A DNA stretch of 64,000 nt from JAEXOD01 sp963667875 (GTDB lineage Bacteria; Bacteroidota; Ignavibacteria; Ignavibacteriales; Melioribacteraceae): contig CAXXGC010000012.1 in the NCBI GenBank assembly GCA_963667875.2, positions 1-64,000 on the forward strand, given 5' to 3'. This document shows, piece by piece, positions 24,980 to 34,107 of this stretch; position 1 is the first letter of the stretch; every line of letters begins with the position of its first letter. Made by a program: the position numbers and the translations under genes. The notes under the pieces were generated by a model. The model searched no databases, had not been told where the DNA came from, and was given only the letters and a program-made list of their open reading frames with translations.

Positions 24980-27900
24980 ATGAATATTGAAATCTACAAG
25001 CATTTAATTGAGGTATCTCCTTTTGGATTTGCCTATAATAAAATAATTGTTGATAAAACAGGAAAACCCGTAGATTATGTGATCCTGGAGATAAATAAGG
25101 CGTTTGAGGAGTTGACCGGATTAAAGCATTCGGAAATAATAGGAAAAAGAATTACTGAAATACTTTCGATTACAGAAAATGAGGAGTTTGATTGGATTGA
25201 TTTATATGGTAACATTGCAATAAATGGCGGTCAAAAAGATTTTGAACAATATTCCAATTCACTTAAAAAATGGTATAAAGTACAGATTTATTCGTACAAA
25301 AAGTATTATTTTACAACCATTTTTACCGATATAACCGAAGCTAAAAGCAAAGTAGAAACCTTAGAAAATTTTTTTTCAATCAATTTAGATTTATTGTGTA
25401 TTGCTGATACAGAAGGAAATTTTATAAAAGTTAATAAAGAGTGGGAAGCAGTTTTAGGATATTCTCCAAAAGAATTAGAAAAAAGAAAGTTTTTGGAATT
25501 TGTTCACCCTGACGATTTAGATAAAACACTTGAAGCTATGTCTAAACTGGGCAAACAAGAGAAAGTGCTAAATTTTACTAACAGATATAAATGTAAAGAT
25601 GGCTCGTATAGATTTATTGAATGGCGTTCCCAGCCAAACGGGAATTTAATTTATGCCGCAGCAAGGGATATAACTGAAAGGAAAAAAACAGAAGCAGCAT
25701 TACGTGCAAGTGAGGAAAGATTTCATTCGCTTTTTTTTAATATGATTGATGGTGTGGCTCTGCATACTTTATTATGCAACTCGGAGGGAGTTCTTGAAGA
25801 TTATGTTGTTGTTGAAGTTAATCCGGTCTTTGAAAAAATTCTCGGAATCCCCCCAAATTCAATAATAGGTAAAAAAAGCACAGAGGCTTACGGTGTTTCC
25901 GAACCCCCTTTTTTTGAAATTTATAAACAAGTTGTTTTAACAGGTAATGCCCATGTTTTTGAAACATTTTTTGAGCCGCTGGATAAATATTTTTCAATTT
26001 CGGTATATAAAACAGGGGAAAACGGATTTGCGACTGTTTTTGCAGATATTACCGAAAAACGTTTAAATGCAGCACTTCTGGTTAATAATAATGAACGGCT
26101 TCAAAGCATTGTGAAAGTTTTACAGTATCAAGCAAATGATTTAAATCTGTTTTTAGATTATGCTTTGGATGAATTAATTAAAATAACCGATAGTAAAATT
26201 GGGTATATCTATTTTTATGATGAAGTGAAAAAAGAGTTTATTCTAAATACCTGGTCAAAAGACGTAATGAAAGAATGTGAAGTGGCAGAACCGCAAACTA
26301 TATATTGTTTGGATAATACCGGACTTTGGGGCGAAGCTGTAAGGCAAAAAAAACCAATAATTAATAACAATTTTGAAGCATATCATCCTCATAAAAAAGG
26401 ATATCCCAAAGGACATGTACAATTAAAAAAATTCCTAACAATTCCGGTTTTTTATAATAAAAAAATTGTTGCTGTAGCTGGTGTTGCAAATAAAAATAAA
26501 GATTATGACCAAACCGATGTTCTTCAAATGACTTTATTAATGGATGCGGTTTGGAAAACAACCGAACGCATGAAAGCCGAACAAGCATTGCAGCAAAGCA
26601 TAAACCGTTACAATGAATTAGTACGCGTTATACCCGTGGGAATTTATTCTATGCGCATAAAGGCTAATGGAAAAGTATCCTTTGAATATTGCAGCGAAAA
26701 GTTTTGCCAAATGCAGGGTCTAAATGAAACAGATGTATTAAGTAATCCTGAAACCGTACATAGTATTGTCCATCCAGATGATCGAAAATCTTTAGACGAG
26801 GCAAATGTATTATCGGCAAAAACACTTCTACCTTTTAGATGGGAAGGCCGCAGTTATGTGAATAAAGAAATACGATGGTTCCGCATTGAATCCGAACCTA
26901 CTTTGCTTCCAAATGGTGACAGCTTGTGGAATGGGGTGGTAATTGATATTACCGATCGCAAATTGGCAGAAAAGGCACTAAAAGAGAGCGAACTGAAATT
27001 TAAGGCAATTGCCGATACTTCTCCGCTGGCTATATATATGTCCTCGGGAATTGAGCAAAAAGCAGAATACATAAACCAAACATTTATCAATTTGTTTGGC
27101 TATTCTCCGGATGAAATTCCCACAGTCGGGCACTGGTGGCCGCTTGCTTATCCGGATGAGATATACCGGAATAAGATAACTGAAGAATGGCAAAACAAAG
27201 TCGAAAAATCCATAAAAACAGGTTCGGAAATAGAGCCTATGGAAGTAGTTGTTATATGCAAAGATGGTTCGATTAAATATATTCAATGGGGCTTTAAACC
27301 AATAGGAAAACAAAATTGGGCTTTTGGTTTGGATTTAACAGCTCGTAAATTAGCCGAAAAAGCACTTAGGGAAAGTGAAGAACAACACAGACTTCTTTTT
27401 GAAACTGCGCAAGAGGGTATTGTTATTGTTCAGGGAACCAGTCTAAAATATTTTAATCCTATGATTTTAGAAATTACCAAATATGATTATCAAGAACTTT
27501 ATGAAGTAAATTTCCTGGATCTTATTTATTCCGAAGATAAAGATTTGGTTTTAACAAATTATAAAAAACGTTTGGTCGGTGAAAATGTTGGCAAGAGATA
27601 TCAATATAGATTGGTTAGGAAAGATTTATCAATTAGATGGGTTGAAATGAGTGGAACATCATTTGCGTGGAATGGTGAATCGGCCACATTAAATTTTATT
27701 ATTGATATTACAGAACAAAAATTGGCAGAGCTGGAATTAAAAAAGCTTAACGCAGAATTGCAAATGTCAAAAAATGTAGTTGAAGAAAATTTGCGCCAAA
27801 AAGACGTAATGGTAAAAGAGCTTTCTAAAACTAAAACCGAACTTGAAAAAATAAATACGGAAAAAGATAAATTTTTCTCAATAATTGCACATGATTTAAA

Positions 27901-28546
27901 AAGTCCGTTTCAGGGTTTTTTGGGCGTGACAGAATTAATGGCGGAGGAAACAGATTCGTTTACTATAAAGGAATTGGCCGAATTAAGTAAAGATATGCAC
28001 AATAGCGCCTCTAATCTTTTTAAGCTTTTGCAAAACCTGTTGGAATGGGCACAAATGAAAAAAGGAACAATAATTTATACTCCCAAAGAACTTAATTTAT
28101 ACATTGAAGTTAAACAAAATATGGAAATAGTCAGTCAACGAGCAGGTCAAAAGGGAATTGTTGTAATCAATGAAATAATAAAAAGTCAATTTGTTTATGC
28201 GGACCAAAGAATGCTTGATACGGTATTCCGGAATTTATTATCGAACGCTGTAAAATTTACAAAACAAAATGGTAAAATAATAATAAGCGCAAAAGAAAAA
28301 GATAATAAATTTGTTGAAATTTCTGTATCTGATAACGGAATTGGGATGGCAAAAGACCATTGCGAAAAATTATTTAAAATTGATGAAAAAGTTGGGCGAG
28401 AGGGAACAGAAGGAGAGACAAGTACAGGATTAGGATTATTGTTATGTAAAGAGTTTGTTGAAAAACAAGGAGGAAAAATTTGGGTAATTAGTGAAGAAAA
28501 TGTTGGCAGCACTTTTTATTTTACTATTCCTGCATTTTATAAGTAA
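24980..28546 (+). CDS. Soluble multi-PAS/GAF histidine kinase (kinase array gene 2)
   Basis: This 1188-residue protein has no membrane segment. The order is three PAS domains (about 1-115, 118-236, 245-362), a GAF domain (about 380-530), three more PAS domains (about 543-912), a coiled coil, HisKA with His971 in IIAHDLKSPF, and HATPase (DNGIGM, STGLGLLLCKEF). No receiver is present. The first PAS, last PAS and kinase domains closely match the kinase at 34108; the middle differs. The first PAS is of the type with F-x-x-x-YGN-x-A and FEQYS...WYKVQIYS. The ATG at 24980 has GAGG five bases upstream and is preferred over the TTG one codon earlier. Signals and partner are unknown. Confidence 0.92.
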   Translation: MNIEIYKHLIEVSPFGFAYNKIIVDKTGKPVDYVILEINKAFEELTGLKHSEIIGKRITEILSITENEEFDWIDLYGNIAINGGQKDFEQYSNSLKKWYKVQIYSYKKYYFTTIFTDITEAKSKVETLENFFSINLDLLCIADTEGNFIKVNKEWEAVLGYSPKELEKRKFLEFVHPDDLDKTLEAMSKLGKQEKVLNFTNRYKCKDGSYRFIEWRSQPNGNLIYAAARDITERKKTEAALRASEERFHSLFFNMIDGVALHTLLCNSEGVLEDYVVVEVNPVFEKILGIPPNSIIGKKSTEAYGVSEPPFFEIYKQVVLTGNAHVFETFFEPLDKYFSISVYKTGENGFATVFADITEKRLNAALLVNNNERLQSIVKVLQYQANDLNLFLDYALDELIKITDSKIGYIYFYDEVKKEFILNTWSKDVMKECEVAEPQTIYCLDNTGLWGEAVRQKKPIINNNFEAYHPHKKGYPKGHVQLKKFLTIPVFYNKKIVAVAGVANKNKDYDQTDVLQMTLLMDAVWKTTERMKAEQALQQSINRYNELVRVIPVGIYSMRIKANGKVSFEYCSEKFCQMQGLNETDVLSNPETVHSIVHPDDRKSLDEANVLSAKTLLPFRWEGRSYVNKEIRWFRIESEPTLLPNGDSLWNGVVIDITDRKLAEKALKESELKFKAIADTSPLAIYMSSGIEQKAEYINQTFINLFGYSPDEIPTVGHWWPLAYPDEIYRNKITEEWQNKVEKSIKTGSEIEPMEVVVICKDGSIKYIQWGFKPIGKQNWAFGLDLTARKLAEKALRESEEQHRLLFETAQEGIVIVQGTSLKYFNPMILEITKYDYQELYEVNFLDLIYSEDKDLVLTNYKKRLVGENVGKRYQYRLVRKDLSIRWVEMSGTSFAWNGESATLNFIIDITEQKLAELELKKLNAELQMSKNVVEENLRQKDVMVKELSKTKTELEKINTEKDKFFSIIAHDLKSPFQGFLGVTELMAEETDSFTIKELAELSKDMHNSASNLFKLLQNLLEWAQMKKGTIIYTPKELNLYIEVKQNMEIVSQRAGQKGIVVINEIIKSQFVYADQRMLDTVFRNLLSNAVKFTKQNGKIIISAKEKDNKFVEISVSDNGIGMAKDHCEKLFKIDEKVGREGTEGETSTGLGLLLCKEFVEKQGGKIWVISEENVGSTFYFTIPAFYK

Positions 28547-28626
28547 ACTTAAGGAATATTACTTGAGATACAATTAATTATTATTCTTTTTATAAAATTA
28601 TTATTGAGTTGGTAAAGAGCTAAAAT

Positions 28627-31600
28627 ATGGATTACACATTAGAAGATTTGATAAATATTCCATTGTTGCAGGAATTACAAGAAAAATTAAATACAATCTA
28701 TTCATTTCCTTCGGCTATTGTTGATAACAAGGGTAAAATTCTTACAGCAGTAGCTTGGCAGGATATATGCACAAAATTTCACAGGGTGCATCCCGCTTGC
28801 GAAAGAGATTGTGTTAAAAGTGATAAATACATTTTAGAACATATTAATGAAGCAAATCCCGCAGTCAGTTATCGCTGCCCGCGTGGATTGATAGATAGTG
28901 CAATCCCAATAATTATTGACGGAAAACATCTGGGTAACTTTTTTACGGGTCAGTTTTTTCTTGAAAAACCTGATATGGATTTTTTCAGAAGCCAAGCAGA
29001 AATATTTGGTTTTAATGAAAAAGAATATTTAGAGGCTGTTGAAAAAACTCCAATATGGAATCAAGACAGACTGAACCAATATCTAGATTTTATTAAAGAT
29101 TTTATTGAATTAATTGCAGGGTTTGGGTTAAAAAATTTAAAAGAAATTGAAGCTAATAAAACTTTAGAAATAATTAATAAAAAGTTAAATAGAGAGATTG
29201 AGGAAAGAAAACACGTAGAGGAGGAACTAAAAAAGAGCGAGATAAAATATAAAACACTTTTTGAAACTTTACCGATTGGTATTTCAATTTCGGATAAAGC
29301 TGGTAATGTAAAAGAATGTAATAAAGAATCGGAACGGCTATTGGGAATTTCGGCAGAAGTGCATAAACAAAGGAAAATAGCTGATGACAACTGGAGTATC
29401 ATTAGAGGGGATGGAACAATCATGCCCGTGGAGGAATATGCAAGTGTTATAGCCTTAAAGGAAAATAAACTTGTGGAAAATGTTACAATGGGGGTTGTTA
29501 AAGGGAGTGATAAGGTTAGCTGGATTAATGTAAATGCCGCCCCAATTCCTCACGAAGATTTTAGCTTGGCAATTGCTTATATAGATGTTACAAAACAAAA
29601 ACAAATTGAAGAGGATCTGAGGATTAATAATGCCCGATTCGAGTTGTCAATGGACGCAGCAAATATGGCATGGTGGGAAATGGAATTGCCGAGTGGTAAT
29701 GTTACATTTTCAGAACGTAAAACGGAGATGTTGGGTTATACCAAAGAACAATTTAAGAGTTATCTGGATTTTATGACTTTGGTGCATCCTGACGATTATG
29801 ATAATTTGATGAATGTTATGAGGAAACATATTAATGGTGAAATAAATAAATATGAGGCCGAATATAGAATACTGACAAAATCGAATGGATATAAATGGTT
29901 TTACGATATTGGCTCTGTTACCAAAAGAGACTCGTCCGGTGCTCCTATTATAGTTAGCGGAATTGTTATGGATATTAGTGAGCGAAAACTTGCTGAGGAA
30001 AAGTATAAAATTAGTGAAGTAAAATATTACGAACTTTATACAATGATGCGCCTAATGAGCGATACAATGCCGGATTTGTTATGGGCAAAAAATTTAAGTA
30101 AACAGTTCATCTTTGCAAACAAAGCAGTTTGTACAAAACTTCTTAACGCCGTTGATACTAATGAAGTAATTGGTAAAAACGATCTTTTTTTTGCTAAGCG
30201 CGAACGTGATAAACATCCCGAAAATCCCAATTGGTTTACATTTGGCCAGTTATGTGTTGATTCCGATGAAGTTACACTTAGAGAAATGAAAGAAATGCAA
30301 TTCGATGAATTTGGTTATGTAAAGGGTAAATTTTTATATCTTGATGTTCACAAAGCACCTATGTTTAATAAAGAAGGTAACCTTATTGGTATTGTCGGTA
30401 CGGCCCGAGATATAACAGAACGCATGGAAATGGAAAATGCTTTAACGGAATCTAACCTCCGGTATAAAACATTTTTTGATCAGGGGCCCGATGGTATTGT
30501 AGTTATTGATCCCAAAACAGCTAAATTTATTGAGTTTAATGATCAGGCTTGTTTGCAGTTGGGTTATAGCCGCGACGAGTTTAAACAGTTGTCTGTTTCC
30601 GATATCGATTTTATAGAAAACGGGAATGAAGTTAAAGAGCATATTAACAAAGTGATAATAGAAGGACGGGATGATTTTGAAACAACTCATCTTACAAAAT
30701 ATGGGGAATTACGTAATGTTAGTGTTACGGCGCAAATATTAGAAATTGCAGGTAAAAAAGTTTACCATTGTATATGGCGTGATATTACTAACCGTAAGCG
30801 TGCTGAAGAAGCATTGCGTGAAAGCGAGGAAAGGTATCGCTTAGTGATTAATAATCTTAAAGCCGGTGTTGTGGTACATGCCCCAAACACTTCAATTATA
30901 AAATTTAACTCAAAAGCAATGGAATTGTTAGGTCTTAGCGCCGACCAGTTGTTGGGAAAGTTTTCAATTGATCCGGATTGGTGTTTTGTAAATGAAAACA
31001 ATCAGCGTCTTCGTACCGAGGAGTATCCAGTCAGTTTAGTTATTGCGGAAAATAAACCATTCAACAATATGACCGTAGGGATCCACCGATCCAGAATGCA
31101 TGACATTGTGTGGGGTGAAGTAAATGGTTTCCCTGTATTTAAATCAAATGGAGAGCTGTCGGAAGTTATTATCAGTTTTATTGATATAACCGAACGGAAA
31201 AAAGCGGAATTGGATTTGCAAAACAGCGAACTACAGCACGGGAAAATGGTTTCAAATATTGGCGATGTTATTGTTGTTGTAGATAAAGATGGGATTAATA
31301 AGTATAAGAGTCCGAATGTTGAAAAAATATTTGGCTGGAAAATAGAGGATCTTATTGGAAAAAATACTTTTGAAGTTGTTCACCCGTTAGATCTGCCGGC
31401 AATAAAAATGTTTTTTAATAGTATAATAAATCAACCCCAAGCCACAGGCACAACCGAACTAAGGTACAGATGCAAAGATGGAAGTTATAAATGGATAGAG
31501 TTAACGGTTGTTAATATGTTTGATGATCCGAATATTTGTGGTGTTTTAGGAAATTATCATGATATTACCCAACGTAAGTTAGTAGAAAATTCGTTGCGTG

Positions 31601-33867
31601 AAAGTGAAGAAAAATATCGTACGATTTTTGATTATTCACCTATCGGGTTATTATCCTTTGATAAAAACGGGATTATTACCGCCTGTAATAATAATTTTGT
31701 GAAAATTATAGGATCTTCCCTTGAATCAATTGTTGGTCTAAATTTGCTTCAGCTTCGGGATAAAAAACTTGTTGCATCTGCCCGTGAAGCACTACTTGGG
31801 AATAACGGATTTTATGAAGATCTTTATAGTTCCGTAACAGCCAAAAAAAGTTCACAAGTAAGGGTACTTTTTGCACCTATCAAATACGGAGATGAACAAA
31901 TTGAAGGTGGTGTGGGAATTATTGAAGACGTAACTGACCGAAAATTAGCTCAAGAAGCACTATTGGAAGCGGAATGGAAATTTAGAGCATTGTTTGAAAA
32001 AGGTCCAATTGGTGTAGCATATCATAAAATGATTTACGATAACTCAGATAAAGCTATAGACTACCTATTTATAGATGCGAATGAGAGATATATAGAATTA
32101 ACCGGTGTTGATCCAAGAAATAAGACGGTTACACAGGCATTTCCAAATATTGAAAATGATCCATTTGATTGGATTGGAACTTATGGCAATGTTGCCCGAA
32201 CAGGTAAATCAATCCGATTTGAACAATTTCTTCAGACAAATAGTCGTTGGTATGATTGCGTTGCATATAGCTATAAGCCTGATCATTTTGTTGTAGCATT
32301 TTTAGAAATAACTAAAAACAAAAAAATTGAAGAGAATTTGCGAAAGTTATCACGCGCAGTTGAACAAAGTCAGGTCTCAATTGTTATCACAAATAAAGGT
32401 GCAATAATTGAATATGTAAATCCTAAGTTTCTGGACGTTACCGGTTATTCAATGGATGAAGTTATAGGTAAAAATCCACGAGTACTTAAATCGGGTGAAT
32501 TTACCGATCATGATTATAAAGAAATGTGGGATTTGTTAACATCAGGTAAAGAATGGAGCGGAATTTTTCATAACAAAAAGAAAAACGGGGAATTGTTTTG
32601 GGAATCGGCTACAATTTCACCAATAAAAAATGAACAAGGACAAATAACAAATTATGTTGCTGTTAAAGAAGATATTACTGCAAAAAAAGAAATGGAATTA
32701 AGCTTGCAGCAGGCACTAGAAAGAGCAGAAGAAACTAATAGGCTTAAATCTAACTTTTTAGCAAACATGAATCATGAATTAAGAACCCCCTTGAATGGAA
32801 TTCTTGGTTTTGCCGGATTTTTAACTGATGAACTGCAAGATAAAGACCATGTAAAAATGGCCTCTGCAATACTGAATTCGGGTAAAAGATTGAGTGAAAC
32901 TTTAAATTTAATACTTGATTTATCGAATGTTGAAGCAGAAAAAATTGAGATATCAAACAAACGATTAGAAGTGGTTTCAATTATTAAAGATGTTGCCGGA
33001 TTATTTAATGGAGAGGCACTTAAAAAGAATCTCGATTATCAAATAGTTGCTAATGCTGAAAATATTTATGCAAATTTAGATGAACAATTATTTCCAAGAG
33101 TTATTCATAATTTGATAGATAATGCAATAAAATATACCGATAAAGGGAGTGTTGTTGTTGAAACAGGGGTTGAACATAAAGATAACAACAACCAATTTTA
33201 TGTAAAAATAACCGATACCGGAATAGGTATACCAAAAGATAAAATAGATATTATATGGGATGCGTTTAGGCAGGTAAGCGAAGGGCTAAATAGAGGTTAT
33301 GAAGGAACAGGGCTGGGTTTAACAATTGCTCAAAAAATAACCAGATTTATGCACGGATCAATTGAGGTTGATAGTGAGTTGGGAAAAGGATCTGTATTTA
33401 TTGCAAAATTTCCGGCAATTGCTGAATCAATTCTTGATAAACCGGCAACAAAAATAGAACTGGATGTAATTGCACCTGCAAATAAGGATAATATAATTAA
33501 TGAATTGTTAAATATATTATACGTAGAAGATGATATTATTAATCAAAATGTAGTTAAGCTGTTTTTAAAAAATAAATATTTAATTGACACGGCTGATGAT
33601 GCATTAAGTGCATTACAAATGATACAGCAAAAAAAATACGATATTATTTTAATGGATATTAACCTTGGACGTGGAATGAATGGAATGCAGATTACAGAAG
33701 AAATAAGGAAAAATCAAAATTATATTAATACCCCTGTTATTGCTGTAACAGCATACACCACCGAAGCGGACAAAATTGAGTTTTATAATGCGGGATGTAC
33801 ACATTATTTAGCAAAACCATTTTTAAGAAATGATTTGTTAAAATTGTTGGAAAATGTTGTTAATTAA
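28627..33867 (+). CDS. Giant PocR + 9-PAS hybrid histidine kinase (kinase array gene 3)
   Basis: At 1746 residues this is the largest protein of the window. Residues about 1-175 are a PocR sensory domain with its typical cysteines (ICTKFHRVHPACERDC, YRCPRG), a ligand domain often linked to small hydrocarbons or metabolites. After a coiled coil come nine PAS domains, each ending in a D-(I/V)-T-like exit motif or a close variant (ISERK, ITERM, ITNRK and others). Then HisKA with His1383 in NMNHELRTPLNG, HATPase (DTGIGIP, GTGLGL) and a receiver with Asp1677 in LMDINLGRG. No membrane segment is seen. The last PAS to receiver part is nearly the same as in the kinase at 21574. The eighth PAS resembles the first PAS of the kinases at 24980 and 34108, a sign of domain copying within the cluster. 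Confidence 0.93.
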   Translation: MDYTLEDLINIPLLQELQEKLNTIYSFPSAIVDNKGKILTAVAWQDICTKFHRVHPACERDCVKSDKYILEHINEANPAVSYRCPRGLIDSAIPIIIDGKHLGNFFTGQFFLEKPDMDFFRSQAEIFGFNEKEYLEAVEKTPIWNQDRLNQYLDFIKDFIELIAGFGLKNLKEIEANKTLEIINKKLNREIEERKHVEEELKKSEIKYKTLFETLPIGISISDKAGNVKECNKESERLLGISAEVHKQRKIADDNWSIIRGDGTIMPVEEYASVIALKENKLVENVTMGVVKGSDKVSWINVNAAPIPHEDFSLAIAYIDVTKQKQIEEDLRINNARFELSMDAANMAWWEMELPSGNVTFSERKTEMLGYTKEQFKSYLDFMTLVHPDDYDNLMNVMRKHINGEINKYEAEYRILTKSNGYKWFYDIGSVTKRDSSGAPIIVSGIVMDISERKLAEEKYKISEVKYYELYTMMRLMSDTMPDLLWAKNLSKQFIFANKAVCTKLLNAVDTNEVIGKNDLFFAKRERDKHPENPNWFTFGQLCVDSDEVTLREMKEMQFDEFGYVKGKFLYLDVHKAPMFNKEGNLIGIVGTARDITERMEMENALTESNLRYKTFFDQGPDGIVVIDPKTAKFIEFNDQACLQLGYSRDEFKQLSVSDIDFIENGNEVKEHINKVIIEGRDDFETTHLTKYGELRNVSVTAQILEIAGKKVYHCIWRDITNRKRAEEALRESEERYRLVINNLKAGVVVHAPNTSIIKFNSKAMELLGLSADQLLGKFSIDPDWCFVNENNQRLRTEEYPVSLVIAENKPFNNMTVGIHRSRMHDIVWGEVNGFPVFKSNGELSEVIISFIDITERKKAELDLQNSELQHGKMVSNIGDVIVVVDKDGINKYKSPNVEKIFGWKIEDLIGKNTFEVVHPLDLPAIKMFFNSIINQPQATGTTELRYRCKDGSYKWIELTVVNMFDDPNICGVLGNYHDITQRKLVENSLRESEEKYRTIFDYSPIGLLSFDKNGIITACNNNFVKIIGSSLESIVGLNLLQLRDKKLVASAREALLGNNGFYEDLYSSVTAKKSSQVRVLFAPIKYGDEQIEGGVGIIEDVTDRKLAQEALLEAEWKFRALFEKGPIGVAYHKMIYDNSDKAIDYLFIDANERYIELTGVDPRNKTVTQAFPNIENDPFDWIGTYGNVARTGKSIRFEQFLQTNSRWYDCVAYSYKPDHFVVAFLEITKNKKIEENLRKLSRAVEQSQVSIVITNKGAIIEYVNPKFLDVTGYSMDEVIGKNPRVLKSGEFTDHDYKEMWDLLTSGKEWSGIFHNKKKNGELFWESATISPIKNEQGQITNYVAVKEDITAKKEMELSLQQALERAEETNRLKSNFLANMNHELRTPLNGILGFAGFLTDELQDKDHVKMASAILNSGKRLSETLNLILDLSNVEAEKIEISNKRLEVVSIIKDVAGLFNGEALKKNLDYQIVANAENIYANLDEQLFPRVIHNLIDNAIKYTDKGSVVVETGVEHKDNNNQFYVKITDTGIGIPKDKIDIIWDAFRQVSEGLNRGYEGTGLGLTIAQKITRFMHGSIEVDSELGKGSVFIAKFPAIAESILDKPATKIELDVIAPANKDNIINELLNILYVEDDIINQNVVKLFLKNKYLIDTADDALSALQMIQQKKYDIILMDINLGRGMNGMQITEEIRKNQNYINTPVIAVTAYTTEADKIEFYNAGCTHYLAKPFLRNDLLKLLENVVN

Positions 33868-34107
33868 GAGTTTTTTAATATAATGATTAAGGCAAATTAC
33901 TCCTTTATTTTTTACCTAGTGCATTAATTGATTACTGTTTTTTTGATTTACCACTTTATATTATAAATAACTGTTGATTATTAGGTGAAAGTACAATAAC
34001 TTGATTTTGTTTTCCAATTAAGTATATTTTTTATTGAGTAATAAGTATTTAAAAGGGAAATTAATTTTCCGGCAATAAAATTTATTTACATATTTTAGTT
34101 AGAGGTA

